Source: Selaginella tamariscina
Taxonomy: Eukaryota; Streptophyta; Lycopodiopsida; Selaginellales; Selaginellaceae
Assembly: GCA_003024785.1 (NCBI GenBank)
Contig: PUQB01000245.1
Span: 284,348-348,347 of the forward strand
Length of the DNA stretch: 64,000 nucleotides
Reading direction: 5' to 3'
Position numbers and translations under genes: made by a program. Below are positions 15,238 through 28,318 of this stretch, piece by piece. Numbering within the stretch: the stretch's first letter is position 1; each line of letters begins with the position of its first letter. A model generated the notes under the pieces. It was not told the DNA's origin, did no database searches, and saw nothing but the letters and a program-made list of their open reading frames with translations.

Positions 15238-18021
15238 TCACAGCTTAACACTGCTTAAGCTATGCGAACTCCCGTCCCCAAAAGCACGCTGCCGGACAAC
15301 GAGCTTTATTGTCCGGACTTGAGCCAACTTCATGACGTCCAGACACTCCTCAAGGTCGGCGTCACCGTCGAGCACCACCCACTCAGAATCGTCATCCAAG
15401 TACTTGAGTGCGAAGCCATCGCAGTCGATCCTAAACCTCAATGCTATCTCTTCCCTCAGCCTCCCGTATCCGAAACCAGTGTACGGAACCTTGAACCGGA
15501 CGGTGTCCGTACCGAGTGTCGCCTTGACCGTCACCGTCGTCGGAGTAAGCCCGTATCGGAACCCGAAGCCGTGCGGGGAGCTCGGGGAGGCGCAGTCCCC
15601 GGAGGAGTGGTATGCCTCCCGGGGAAAAACACAGGAACCACATTCTCATGAGTATCCAAGAGCTCTCCACTTCCGTTTAGAGCGGAGAGTGCAGCGGACG
15701 ATCCGTGCACACGTGGCTCACTCTTGATTCGGACGAGCTTACGAGGGGCATCGTCGCTCTCCACGAGCCACTGGGGGCTCCCCTCGCATGCCTTCAGGTC
15801 GTCGCTGTCCGAGTTGTTCCCACCGGCGGCTATCTTGCGTGCACTCTCTTCGGGTGAGCAACTCCCGGCCTGGTCCGGACTCCTGGATCGAATCGCTGCC
15901 GCGAGATCCCCGCTTAGAGCGTTGAGCTTCATGGCTCCGTCGAGTCCCTGGACCGAGTCTATCACGCCCTGCAGCTTTATAAGGGACCTGCTGACTTTGT
16001 TTATCTTCCGCGACGGCCATCTCGATATCCCGTACTGTCGACATATCCGCTTCAGCGTCGTTGGACACACTGTAACAAAAATGTGTCACGCTTGCTCTTA
16101 CAAGTAGGCCACAGTAACGCTTACTTACCTCCGATGCTCTTGGCGGCGTCCTTGAGGCTCCCAGCGAAGTACTGTTGGAGGACTTCTAGACTGATCGTTT
16201 TCTCGTTCATGCTCCGTTTCCGCTCCTGATTCTTCTTCCTCGTGCCACTCTCCTCGTTAGTGCTGTTGTTCTGCTCTGTGCTCTGCTTGGTCCTCTTTGT
16301 CTTAGTTTCGTACTGGGACTGTGTACTATGTTTCTTAGTGGTGGGTAACCTCCCTAATCCTAAGTTTTCGTCATGATCGACCTGCCAGATCCTCTCACTA
16401 CCAAACTCCTCGGTTGAGAGAGTTCTCAGGGTTTTCCGGGCACGCTGCATCGTCCTCGAGATCGACTCCAGGATCTTCTGCTGCTCAGTTGAGTCGGTAA
16501 CGTCGGGTGGAAGTAAAAACTCTATAATGTAGTCGGCTCCCCCGGTGCACAAGCTCCGTAGCCTGATTGCAACCGCTGCACCCAGCTTCAAGTACCTTGC
16601 ATGGTGAACAAGAGGATACTCCTCTATTGAGTACTTCTTCACGTCGTGTACAAAGCTTGGCTGGTTCGAAATAAACGCCTTCCCAGCCACCCTGTTCACG
16701 CATCCAGTATAAGTATGCATCTATGTGTGTGTGTGTGTTTACACGCACCTTGGCCGCGGTCGAGACGATGTTCCGAACACGCCTGATGGAACCCAACGTA
16801 CCGGACGTCCGAAGAGAAGAACGGAGCATTCTTTGTGTACAGACTGATATTCTCGGAATCGGACAGAGCGTCTCCAAGTAAGACTTCGTCGCTTCCCTTG
16901 CCGTTGTGGAGGCACGGTAGCCATGTCTGTGCGAGAGGGAGCCTGTGCTTCTCACAGGCCATTCTTAGTACCTCGGAAATCTCTGCAAAAACTGCTTCCT
17001 GTCCCTCCCTCTCGATCTGCATAAAACACACCAGTTAGTACTGAACAACCATATATTAGTGGTTTTCTTATAACATATGTAACTAATAAAACAAATAATA
17101 ATAGTCTTACCCCTGGCAACATGGGATCCGTCTCTTCGGGTGGCCCAGCCAAATTCACCGCCTGAAAATATAATAATAATAGCTTTAGTATTACATATAC
17201 ACACGCATTTTTATAAGAACATACCTTGAGAGCACGGCAGATAATATTAATCTCAGTAGCGAACTCCATTTTCTCCACATTAGTAACAAGCTCTATAACA
17301 GCGAGGCAAGATCTGGAGCCGGGGTCGATAACCGGCACCGCAACAAGGCCCTTGACATCGCACCGCGCTGCATCACCGATCCTCAGATACTCATTACTGT
17401 CGTAAAACTGCACATTCGGAGTCCATTCCGGTGTCTTCCTTGAGAACACCCGTCCGGGGAGTCCGAGACAAGCCTCGGACCCTTTCTCGGACGGGAACAC
17501 GTACGCTGTGGAGAGAGTCCTATACCTCATCAAGTCAAACTTGGTATGCATTACCGAGTACGGCTGCTCCTGGGTAGTCAGTAACACCTTGTTGTCTCGT
17601 ACGAACGGTACCCAGACCTGAGCCAGAGACTCGGTTTCCGAGCGCGATATGATCCGGAGTGCCTCTTTCAACCTGTTGGTTATCTGGTGGTCGGAATCAT
17701 CGCCGCTCTCCGGCGAGCTCGTTCGCGTGCTCGTCACGTCGTTTGCCATTAGCTCGTCGAAGAAGGAAGATCGAATGAGAATCTAGAGTCTGAGAAAGGG
17801 GACTTGGTAAAGAGAGGGTTGGGAACTGGAGAATTCCCCTGTCCGAATCCCAACACGGAATTATTCCCGGGACTCGGTTCCTCGAAATCCATGAGTTCCG
17901 AGAGTGAAAACCCCTCCTCCTGTTGCTGCTGTGGAACTGATAACGATCTGGAATGAAGTATAGCAGCCATAGACCAAGGGGCATTTGTGGGATGATGATA
18001 GATTGGGACTTCAATAGACAT
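15238..18021 (-). CDS. NLP: NIN-like protein (NLP) transcription factor
   Basis: Five exons: 18021-17225, 17161-17111, 17026-16749, 16691-16129 and 16069-15238, about 840 codons. The order matches NLPs. A GAF-like N-terminal domain carries [29 protein letters not shown] and CLAVIELV. A second block contains [37 protein letters not shown] and AVAIRLRS. The RWP-RK DNA-binding domain runs across the last intron ([40 protein letters not shown]). A C-terminal PB1 domain ([19 protein letters not shown] ... DLEECLDVM) ends the protein. NLPs switch on nitrate-responsive genes and bind nitrate-response elements in the nucleus. One-base frame shifts occur near 17755 and at the T5C4 run near 15620; both sides remain clearly NLP. 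The ATG at 18021 is the first in frame. Confidence 0.93.
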
Positions 18022-18778
18022 GGTCACTGTTTATTATCATAGAAAACACACAAACATCAAATAGCCTACCTAAAATGAAAGATACTTGATTTTATACTTC
18101 TAAACAAAATAATTAGCTTCTAATTATGGCATTTAATCTCGATAGATCTCAGACGTCCATCTGTCTTTCGACAGTCCATATTTGAGCTTTTGCTAATTAT
18201 GTGGATGTGCAGTACACGCGTTAAACATCTGCAGAGAAAGTAGGCTATATTCGTTATAGCAACTATATACTTCAATTGAAACTAAATATAATTTTATATG
18301 GTAACCTTGAGAAAAATAAAAATGATACGATATAGTATTCTTTTATATCGATTTGATTTGCTGGCATACGTTGTCACTTAAGATTCTATTACTGACATAA
18401 GAATATTCAAAATCTTTTACAAGCGGTAATGTAGCTAAACCCTAAAACTTATATAGCTAAATTTATGCCATAAGGGGAGGGTCAACTGGGGAATTTATAT
18501 AAGTTTCCCAATAACAATATGACAAAGTATGAATTGGTATCTTTAATGTCAAACCCTCAATATTATGTAGTATCTGATTTAATAAGATTCCATTCAAATA
18601 TTTTAATCCTCACGATGGCAAGTGGTGGTGTCTTTTTGTGTACTTTCTATATGCGGTGGTGCACAGTTTTTAAAGCTAATTCAATTATAATATGCATTCT
18701 ACATAGCTGTGTGTGACTGGTTGGGCCTGCTTACAACAAGTCACCTAGGGTGTTGGAACATCTGTATACTGCAGTACT

Positions 18779-18815
18779 AAACCCTAAACCTTAAACCCTA
18801 AACCCTAGGGTTCTC
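18779..18815. repeat. Telomere-like CCCTAAA cluster
   Basis: Four near-consecutive units of the plant telomeric motif (CCCTAAACC, then TTAAACCCTAAACCCTAG). This is either a short interstitial telomeric remnant or a telo-box, a promoter or leader element of plant growth-related genes. No gene starts beside it, so the first reading is slightly favoured. Confidence 0.6.
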
Positions 18816-19698
18816 TTTAGTTTCTTAAATGGGTAAGATACTTTACTTGAAACAGTTGATTACTTAATAAAAACATGTTTGCTTACCTCATTTTATGTAT
18901 ACTTCAATATTTAGAATTATTTTTAATTTATATTATTTTTAATTGTTTTTTAAATAAGTTTATTATTTGTGGTGGGGCAAAAGGAACCTTTGAATGTCGT
19001 TTAGTGAACAATATTATATAATTTCACCTAGATACCAAATGCATCTTATTGGATGTTCTCTATTGTCGTCTTTTAGGAGTGTGACTTTGTTGATTCTACT
19101 TCAACATGCCTATGTTCATTAATAATTATAAATATTCATATTAATTAAGAAATAATCATCTTAATTTACGTTAATTAAAATATTATACTGCCTGCCTTTA
19201 AATAATTGAGCTGACAGTACTGTATTGTGCCTATAGTCAATGTACATTATCATTGTGTATATTGTATGGTATTAAATTCATACTTATACGAATAATTATT
19301 TAATTAAATATAAACTCCATCGAGTTACTATAAATATCACTTCCCTGTCTTAATCCTATTAATATATATAATATTAGCTGTTTGGCAAAGCATAACTTGC
19401 ATATTTATATATTAATAAAAACCACACTCCAATCAAGTTGTAAATATGACATGTATAAGTGTGTATGCATGTGCGTGTGCGTGTGCGTGTTAAACTAAAC
19501 CGTAGACGCGGCGCGTAGAAACTGCTTTTGTTGATCGTTGTCAATCTTCATAGGGACAAAAACTTGTTTAAAAAATAATAATAATAATAATGATAAAATA
19601 GAAGAAAAACATAGAAGAATAATGTCTATTGATCGTACAAATTTATCTCAAGCAATTTGAATATTATACTGTTTTATTTTAGAATGTATACGAACGTT

Positions 19699-19921
19699 TG
19701 TAACTAAAATGGGAATGTCTATAATGCTTAATAATTAATAATTTTAATTATTTAATTAATATTTTTTAATATAAAGAAATAATTTTTAAAATAATATATG
19801 TTTAAAAAAAGAATATTCTTTAAAATATTATTTAAAATATTAATATTAATATGTAAGTATTAATTATATTTATTTATTTTTTATATTCTCATTTTCATGT
19901 ATCATTCCCATTTTAATTACA
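19699..19921. mobile_element. 223-bp TG...CA element with 5-bp target duplication
   Basis: The ends are inverted repeats: TGTAACTAAAATGGGAATG at the left and its near-perfect complement at the right (18 of 19 match). Both ends abut an exact duplication ACGTT (19694-19698 and 19922-19926). The interior is AT-rich and contains GAATATTCTTTAAAATATT. A 5-base duplication with TG...CA ends fits a solo LTR; the long inverted ends would also fit a MITE. A related sequence lies at 62689-62870. Confidence 0.75.
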
Positions 19922-20097
19922 ACGTTCGCACGCTGTATATATATATACAGAGAGAACACCGCTTGTACTCTAACGTATATACATCCAAAGATGCATACGT
20001 GTATTACAAAGTGTGTGTACTCGGATGTACACATATACATCCAAAAGAACGTAAGTTCACATAAATATAAATATAAGAATAATGATTTTAGAAATAT

Positions 20098-20134
<37 letters not shown>

Positions 20135-20915
20135 ACGTATGTATGGGATATATGTGGCTATTAAAATTTGGTGTACACGAGTGGCATGGATACCATATAT
20201 AATATCACTCCGTTTTGGGTTCCACGTATATGATTTTGGAACACACACACACAACAATAAAATAATAAATTTTTTATTGTATAAATAATTTTTTATTTAA
20301 TTTTATACAAACCTTATCAAAGTTAGAGTATATCTTAATTTTGTTTTTTAATTAGAAAAAATATATTAATCAGAATATGCAACATTTAAGATAAATTTAA
20401 TGACGAAGTATGATTTATGATTTTATTTCAGCTTAAGATTTTATTTAAAAAATATAATATTTTGTGTGAAGTATATCTTAATAACAAATTAGATTTTATT
20501 TTCCTTTAAAAAAATATTAATTATATAAAGTAAATGAATTTAGATATATATATATTTTTTAATTAAATGTATATAAATTTTGAAACATATAATGTGTACT
20601 TATTAAAATGGATTTCACTATTTATGAATAGACATATGTATTCTTTAAATAAGCTATATGTTCATAATTTCTATTTAAGAAATATAAATACTATGAGATC
20701 AAAATATATAAATGTATATATTTTTCAGTGAACTATGAAACAAGCTCATTAAAAGTTCCAATATCTTAACAACATACATTGATTTAAATTGATTGATAAT
20801 TTTCCATATAAAACTAAAGTTTAGCAACTCTAAATGATAAACTTGCCAACAATGACTTTGATATTGCGATAAAAGAATCTATGCTCTTACAGAGAATGCT
20901 TAAAAAACAATACAA

Positions 20916-20968
<53 letters not shown>

Positions 20969-20976
20969 ACAACTGC

Positions 20977-22570
20977 TTAAGCAGCTACTTCTTTGATGCC
21001 ACCATGAGAAGAATGCCCGTTTTCAAAGTGATGGTGGTGTCCGTGTCTACGATGGGAGCCATTTATATGATGGTTTGTACTGTAAACCATGGTAGACATG
21101 CCCTTGTTTGCTGGTAAGAAAACCCCTGTTCCCGGGCTGGGAACCCGTGTAATTCCCGGAGGGGACCAAACTCCCGATGCCACAACTGTTACTGGTGTAT
21201 ACGGTGCAACACTCGCTACAAACGCCGTGGTTTCCTAAAACCCAGTGGTTATATGAGTGTGTCTATGTGTGTGTGCGTGTGCGTGTGTGTGTACCTGTTT
21301 TTGAACAACTGGGATTACCACATTAGGTGGAGCCAATAACCCTCGGGCGGGAACCACGTGGACAAAGTTATGCGTAAGTTTACCATTGACAGGTGAACTC
21401 GGTGAGCTTGGTGACGTCATTGGTTTCTTAACCATCTTACCGAACGTAACCACTAAACGTGTGCTTTGTAAAGGAGGCACAGAACACTGTACAACTTGTG
21501 CACTGTTCCCTTTCAACACCAAAACTGACCTGTAAATAATAGTAATTAGTAATTTATTTCTACACACACACACAGTGTGTGTGTGTGTGTGTGTGTGTTT
21601 ACTTACCCAACAGGGAGGTTCACTTTGTAGGTATTATCCGATTCGCCAGATTTTAAACTCCGTCCGAACTTCAACTCAGACTGTGATCCTAGAGAGAGAA
21701 TATAAAGAGGTTGCTCAAAATTGTTATGTTTATGTGGAGGCATATAATCTCCCTGCAATACAGCTTATAACTTAATTAATAAAAGATTATCAACATTAAT
21801 ACGTATTAATAATTCATTTACTTACCGGCTCCAATACACTTATGCTACACGAATCCGGACGTTTACCACCAGGAACAATTTTAGAACTCACTAAACGATC
21901 GATAATTGTTTCTAAGTATGCAGGCATCGGTTCAGCTGTTTCTTCTACAAGTTAAACATTCACCATCAGTGTGTGTGTGTGTGCGTGCGTGCGTGTGTGT
22001 TTTAGTTACCTGTAAACACTGGAGAAGTTTGTATATCAGATGGTATGGTACCAAAATGTATAACTTCCTTTGCCTTCACCTTTGAAGACTTCTTATGTCC
22101 TAAAATTATTTAAAAACATAGTATATATGTTAAACTATATTTAAACTAATTATTATAAAATGTTTATGTACCTTTCTTTTTCTTAGAAGCATGAGATTCA
22201 CTAACAAGCTTAGCCATATCTGAAGCTTCTTAGCTTCAAATAAATTTTCATATAATTCTAATCCTTCCATTACATTAACCTGCAATATCGAAAGAATGTG
22301 TGTGTGTGTGTGTGTGTGTAGACTGGAAACTATAAATAATTCATACCTGTTCACCTTCGATCTCTTCAAAACCTGTAATATACTTAGGAGATGCAGCGTT
22401 GGTATCCTTGCTATTATCTGCAATAATTATACACACACATATAAATTTTGATATAGTAATAGTGCTGTTTGTTTTTACTTCATTATGTACTGTTTATTAC
22501 ATAAACAAACAAGCAACAGTTTTAATAACTGTATTCCATATATATGTTCCTATTGGTTGGTGAAACTGGC

Positions 22571-22601
<31 letters not shown>

Positions 22602-23012
22602 ATAAAAAAACCAAACCATTTCTGTAGTACTAGTAGAAGTGTTTGAGTTTGCCTCTTCAACATTGCTATCTCATTACTATTGTGCCTTCTCAATGCAACC
22701 TGTTGTAGACCAAACAACACCTCAGATATTGAGTAGTACTGTTGCATGTGTAGTACTGGATTCCAATTGTATCTGTAAAAAACACACACTATATATACAC
22801 ACACACACACACGCACACATACACATATACCTGCGTTGGTGTATGCAATTGAGTACGAAATCATACTCTCCTGGTGAACTGAGCTGCTGTATATGTTGAC
22901 ATAGCGCATCTATAATCGCATTAGCAGCTGCAAATTCGCTCCGTAGCCAAGATATGAATGCATCTCGCTCATCCGCTGCAACCCATTGGCCATTTACATC
23001 ACTAGTAGCCAT
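20977..23012 (-). CDS. ALKBH10/9-like protein, catalytic ligands altered
   Basis: About eight exons: 23012-22831, about 22781-22620, 22420-22346, 22281-22173, 22099-22009, 21950-21826, about 21754-21607, about 21531-21298 and 21236-20977. The N-terminal domain (ERDAFISWLRSEFAAANAII, GEYDFVLNCIHQRR, NWNPVLHMQQYYSISEV) is the hallmark of the plant ALKBH10B/At1g14710-type family. The 2-oxoglutarate/iron fold follows: ELYENLF, PDSCSISVLEP, GDYMPPHKHNNFEQP, NLPVGSVLVLKGN and STRLVVTF. Active ALKBH9/10 enzymes, as I recall, have PPHxD and a distal His in VAKHxxP. Here these are PPHKH and VVQCSVP, so m6A-demethylase activity is doubtful. The C-terminus is Pro/Gly/His-rich. Frame shifts of one base are needed near 22665 and 22225. 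Confidence 0.8.
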
Positions 23013-24543
23013 CTAACGTATAGCTTCTCTATAAGATTTCGATAGCCCAACAGAGATATATTCCTGAATTTGATAATTCTGCTAAAATATATAGAAAAAC
23101 ATCAAATATATATTGATATTAATCATCAAAAAGAAGATCTAATGTATGAATATTGAATTAAAACAAGGATCTAATTGCATAAAACTCAATGTTTATAGAA
23201 AGCATGAACATCGTGAGAAATGAAGGCCTTCTTTTGTTCCCCACATTCACATACATGGCCATGTCATGGGTATGCATGACATGGCAAAACGTGAGCCAAT
23301 GATGCATGACATGTATGTATATTCTTCACCGAACGTTCTATGTGCCTTTCCTACAAACCCTACATTTCTTTACCCTAATGTTATGTTATTATGTATAAAA
23401 AAAAAATGACCTAAGGAAAGTATCGTATACTTTATTTTTATACGTACATGTCTTGTCTGTTTACCAACCCAAACCTAATTGAACGAATATTTTGAAGGGT
23501 ATATCTCTTTGAGATTGACATATACGTTTATTGATGTATATGTATGCATATAGAATATGTATAGGAATAAAGTTGGCATTATACGTGTCCCACATTTTAG
23601 AATTAGGGTTGGTCCTTTCATTTGTCTAAAGTTCTATAGTTGTTGTTTGAACGTGGGTAGGGGCTGTTTCAAATTGAATAATAGTAATGTATTTGACTAT
23701 ATATGTTATAGAATATAAAAGGTAAAGGTGGCGTTTAGGTATGTGTACAAACTCCAGGTGGCAAAACAATGTATGTACAAAGTGGCGTTTAGGTATGTGT
23801 ATATGTGCAGAGTACAAACTCCAGGTGGCAGATTTCACTAGTTGATCGACACATTTCAGATTGTATATAGATTACAATTATATCATGTCATATCAAACTT
23901 CAACATCTATCTATTTATCTATCAATGTATTAACTATATAACAATGACCACTTACGTACTGTGTGTGTGTTTACACACACACACACACACATAGAGTATG
24001 ATAGTCTATGTCATATAACTACCTAGGTAAATAGTTGGTTTTAAATATAAAAAAATTATGTATTATGATAAAAAATTGATTATTTAACTGACAATGTCAA
24101 TAATGCAACATAATCATATAAGGGTTTTTCTCCCAAAATGGATTCAATAATGGAGTGAATATGCAACAGCTTTTGGAATATTTGCATAGAGCAAGGCAAT
24201 AGTGGAGTGTCAGCTTGAAAATGAATGTTCCCCTCTCCCAAGCGATTCGAACCCAAGCATTATGTTTATATAATTAGTTAATTAATTATATTAATTAATT
24301 ATATGTAAGAATGAATGAATTATATTAATTAATCAACAAATTATATTATTAATTAGTCATTAAGTATTAAACAGTATCTTTGGAATATCCAGAAGAATAT
24401 GCTAGCTACAAAAGCGACCACACCGTCGGATCGGCATGGCAAGGGCTCAGATCGTCCAGTCATCTTGTGGTTCATATAGAGAGGGCCCGTATGAATATCA
24501 AACATGTGGCTCAACGGGCGGGCTTTCACAGACTTGAGCTCGC
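23013..24543. other. Divergent spacer upstream of CAO
   Basis: About 1.5 kb between the ALKBH-like gene (-) and CAO (+). It contains CATGACATG-type short repeats at about 23255-23315, the tandem repeat at 23724-23830, a (CA)n run at about 23973-23990 and AT-rich TTAATTAA palindromes at about 24280-24360. No gene is recognised. Confidence 0.5.
23724..23830. repeat. Imperfect tandem repeat
   Basis: The block GTGGCGTTTAGGTATGTGTA followed by ACAAACTCCAGGTGGCA occurs twice, the second copy lengthened by a short insertion. Unit length is about 40-55 bases. Confidence 0.75.
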
Positions 24544-24604
24544 CACGTGCCTCCACGATTGACAATCGTAAAATCTAGGGAACCAATGGGAATGCTAACA
24601 CGTG
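24544..24604. promoter_or_regulatory. Two G-boxes and a CCAAT motif upstream of CAO
   Basis: Perfect CACGTG cores lie at 24544-24549 and 24599-24604; the second is in the context ACACGTGGC, the ABRE/G-box form. A CCAAT sequence lies between them at about 24583. They are 140-200 bases before the CAO start codon. Known family behaviour: PIF, HY5 and ABF factors bind G-boxes in chlorophyll-synthesis promoters. Function here is inferred. Confidence 0.6.
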
Positions 24605-24745
24605 GCGGACTGCTTTTATCCACCCAGTATTGGCGCCTAATAGGACTGTTGGGGTTTTAGCGTTCTAATCGGAGTGAGCAGCGGGCAGGTATGGTGTGCA
24701 TCTGAGGGCAGGAAATGTGGCAGATTTACATTGAATAGATCGCAA

Positions 24746-27600
24746 ATGGCACTGGTATTGAATCACAATTCAGCTGCCATTGAAAGCCAGCACTTTTCTA
24801 GAGGAAAGAAGACATCTCTCTACATTTCTCCGGGAGTGTTGAATTCATGGGAAGTTCCGGTAATTCTAGGTGTAGAATTAGGTAGCTCCAGGTTACTGTA
24901 CAGAAAGAAGAGTTTTCGCGGTGTAAGAGGCAATCTAACACACTGAGAGTGGATGTGTATAGTGGGTTCTGTTGCAGCAGCCTCCACAGTAACCATAATG
25001 ATGGGTTTAATGATTTCTCACATGCACGATCTAGGATATTCGATGTTAATCAAGCATGGGAGGTTCTAAGACAGGATGTTCAGTATTTGGACTTGAGAGC
25101 CCGTCAGGATGTTCTTGCAATCAAAGACGCACACGACAGGGTAAGTTGTGTGTGTGTGTGTGTGTGCATACAGACAAAACACGTGTGTAGACACAGATGC
25201 ATACGTCTAGAGGTAATGTCGTGTGCAAATGTATGTTTACATCATATGCGTGTGCATATGTGTGTAACTCATTTGGAGTTTATATCAGGTTGTAGAAGTA
25301 CTGAACCCACTGGCTAGAGAGACAAAGTCGATCAATACATGGAAGAAAGAACTTGCAAAGCTTCAGGAAGATCTACAAAGAGCTCATGCACAGGTATTAT
25401 ATTTACTTTATATATAAACATATATCATAATAATCTATGTATGTATGTATCGATGTCGATGTATTTATGGATATATAAACACATAGGTGCACATTTCGGA
25501 AGCTAGAGTAAGTCATACATTGTCAAGGCTAGCAGATATGGAGACTCTGGTAAATGATGATTTACTGAGGAAGGATTCAGACAAGGAATTATCAGTCACA
25601 AGAGTAAAACCTTCAAATGCAAAGGGGTTGAATGTTTCTGGTCCTATCAAACCTTACCCAGCAGAAATGAAGAATTTCTGGTACCCAATTGCATTCTCAA
25701 ACTGCGTGGACTCTGTGAAGCCCGTAAGTTGTGTGTGTGTGTGCAAAAGTTTAGTGAACGCCACTGAATGTGTTCCAGTGTTTAATATTATGGGATCACA
25801 CACATACTCATGCACAATTACTAAATATACTATTTTATTGATTATTGTAGTTGTCTGTGGAAATATTTGAAAAACTGGGTACTATTCCGAGGGAAAGATG
25901 GTCGTGCAGGATGCATACATGATGCATGTGCACATAGAGCCTGTCCCCTTTCTTTAGGCAAAGTCAATGATGGATGCATACAATGTCCTTATCACGGTAA
26001 CTGTGTGTGCGCGCGCGCGTGTGTTTGTGCGTGTGTGTTTGATCAACATCTTTTAGTAAAACATATATAATTTACACGTGATGTACCAGATATATATTGC
26101 TTGTGTGTATTCATTGGACACACACAACAACAGAGAGAGAGAGAGAGAGAGAGCTTGTACTTTGAGAATATATGTAACATGTGGATTGTGCTTATAATAT
26201 AACTCTTCAATGCAATAGTTATGTAACACTCATGCACACGTACACAGTATATACGGACAACATTCATGTATATACTCTTCCAGGATGGGAATATTCTACC
26301 AATGGTGCTTGTGAGAAAATGCCATCAACTAGATTTGTTCCCACGAAGGTTAACTCATTACCATGTATCGAGAAGGACGGACTGGTTTGGATATGGCCGG
26401 GCTCGGGAACACCCGAGAATGACATCCCAAGCTTGCTACCCCCAGATAATTTTACATTGCATGCAGAAGTAAGTTTTACTATCTATACTGTAGACACACA
26501 CACACACATGTATGTGTTAAAGTAACTCTTGTGCACTATATCGTTTATTGAATGTAGTGTAACATACGTGTATTTATATCTACTCTTACAAAATATATAC
26601 ACGAGAAATCTTTGTATAAATACTTATATGTTAGTGTGTATCACAGATAGTCATGGACTTGGATGTGGAGCATGGCCTTTTGATGGAAAATTTGTTGGAC
26701 TTAGCACACGCTCCGTTTACACATACTACGACCTTTGCCAAGGGCTGGTCTGTTCCAAGGTGTGTGTGTGTGTGTGTGTTGTGGTGGTGTTTTAATGCTG
26801 TTTAAAATGTAATTGGAAGTTTCTATCATTCTATATGTGTACATCTCTCTCTCTCACTCTCTCTGCTCACACACACACACACACGTATAACTCTCTTTAC
26901 GCAGTTATGTAAATTTAAGACGCCTGCGGAAACATTACGCGGTTACTGGGATCCGTATCCAATAGACATGGAGTTTAGACGACCGTGTATGGTGCTATCG
27001 ACTATTGGCCTTGCAAAACCAGGAAAACTTGAAGGTAAACTAACAACATCCAAGTGTCAAGAACGTATATATATAGAGAACCGTTGTATATATGTATTTA
27101 TAATTGAGATAACACTCAGATTTATTATAGGAAATGACGTGCAATCGTGTAAGAACCACCTTCATCAACTACATGTCTGTATTCCTTCAACAAGGACGAG
27201 AACACGGCTTCTATACAGGATGTCTTTTAGACTTTGCTCCTTGGTTGAAGCATGTACCTTTTATTAAACACCTCTGGATGCATTTAGCCAAAAAGGTATT
27301 TATTTTTACATTTATGCATATTAAATTTAAGAATATATATACATATATCTTTGTATATATACATGTTTTTATCTAAAATGTATATACATGTTACTGAGAT
27401 ATATATTTATTTTGGTTAAGGTACTGGATGAAGATCTACGGCTGGTTGAAGGTCAACAGGCTCGTATGAACCGTGGATCAAACATATGGAATTTACCAGT
27501 TCCATATGATAAGCTGGGAGTGCGATATAGAAAATGGAGAATATCTTGTGAGCATCATGAAGATACAGGTAAAATTTTAAATTTGATTTTTAATTTGTAA
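24746..27600 (+). CDS. CAO: Chlorophyllide a oxygenase
   Basis: Nine exons: 24746-25140, 25289-25393, 25487-25723, 25851-25996, 26284-26468, 26647-26759, 26905-27034, 27131-27295 and 27421-27600, about 550 codons, the usual CAO length. The regulatory N-terminal coil includes [20 protein letters not shown] and [14 protein letters not shown]. It is followed by a linker and [11 protein letters not shown]. The Rieske [2Fe-2S] centre is CAHRACP ... CPYHGWEY (CxH, CxxH). The mononuclear iron site lies in [13 protein letters not shown]. The tail carries [16 protein letters not shown]. The enzyme converts chlorophyllide a to b in plastids; the N-terminal domain controls its stability. One-base frame shifts occur near 24930, at the A run at about 25869, at the exon 6/7 junction and at the T run near 27225. 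The reading frame may end at 27600 by running into what looks like a splice donor at 27569. Confidence 0.93.
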
Positions 27601-28318
27601 ATGAAAAAAATAAAAAAAGAAAATTAAAAAATTTCCTCACGATACTCTCTCACACACACACGTGGGACTTCCTATGTTATTTATGCTCTGCAGAATATGC
27701 TTGACACGTGGCTGTATTTACAATGTATTCTAATGCAAAATAAACAAAGAATATTCTATATTTTATTCCAATGTATATAAGGTGCAGGTTAGGGCTTACA
27801 ATAATTTTGCGAGATTGTATTTCGTTTTTGTTATACATAATTATATTTAAATTTATTAATTTAGTTAATGCTTATAATGGTTTTAATAACATCACACACA
27901 CACACACACATTGTGTGGTTATTACATCCTCTACAAGCAATTTAATGAGTTAAATATAAATTTTATGAGTTTCTTTTGTTATCAAAAATATATACATACA
28001 TACATACACATATATAAGCTTCGACGAATAGACGGTGCCGATTTTTTTCTAAAGATCCAACGATGCCCAGTAAGTGGTGTGCTCGTTTGTAAAGATGAAT
28101 TTTGTACTCCTGTATATACATATGTGTTTGTGTCTGTGTATATGTGGAGCTTGTCGCTGTGAACTGTTCACTCTCTCTCTCTCTCTCTCTAGACACACAA
28201 CACACACACTGTATAACATAGTGAGTGCAATAGTCTTGTGTGTGTGTGTGTGGGAGAGAGGCTAACATTTGTAAAACGTCTTTCATTCAATACATGGAAA
28301 AGGAAGAACAACCAGTCA
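27601..28318. other. Convergent spacer, no gene seen
   Basis: Between the CAO stop and the RPB12 stop, which lie on opposite strands. It holds (CA)n runs at about 27650 and 27895-27912, a (TC)n/(CA)n stretch at about 28171-28210 and a (GT)n run at about 28238-28252. No supported coding region. Confidence 0.5.

Larger units (their letters stand above)
18022..20976. other. AT-rich spacer between NLP and ALKBH-like genes
   Basis: NLP promoter side, then AT-rich DNA with no credible gene. It contains the telo-box cluster at 18779-18815, the inverted-repeat element at 19699-19921, a (TG)n run at about 20111-20134 and a (GA)n run at about 20920-20968 just beyond the stop of the ALKBH-like gene. 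A short open run at 18519-18716 lacks any recognisable feature. Confidence 0.6.

Noticed and set aside
18519-18716. 65-codon plus-strand frame
   Set aside because: No recognisable motif, no splice partner, and composition like the surrounding AT-rich DNA.
24225-24262. GATTCGAACCC, which resembles a tRNA B-box (T-loop) on the minus strand
   Set aside because: No A-box, no cloverleaf and no acceptor pairing upstream within tRNA distance. At most a SINE-like scrap.
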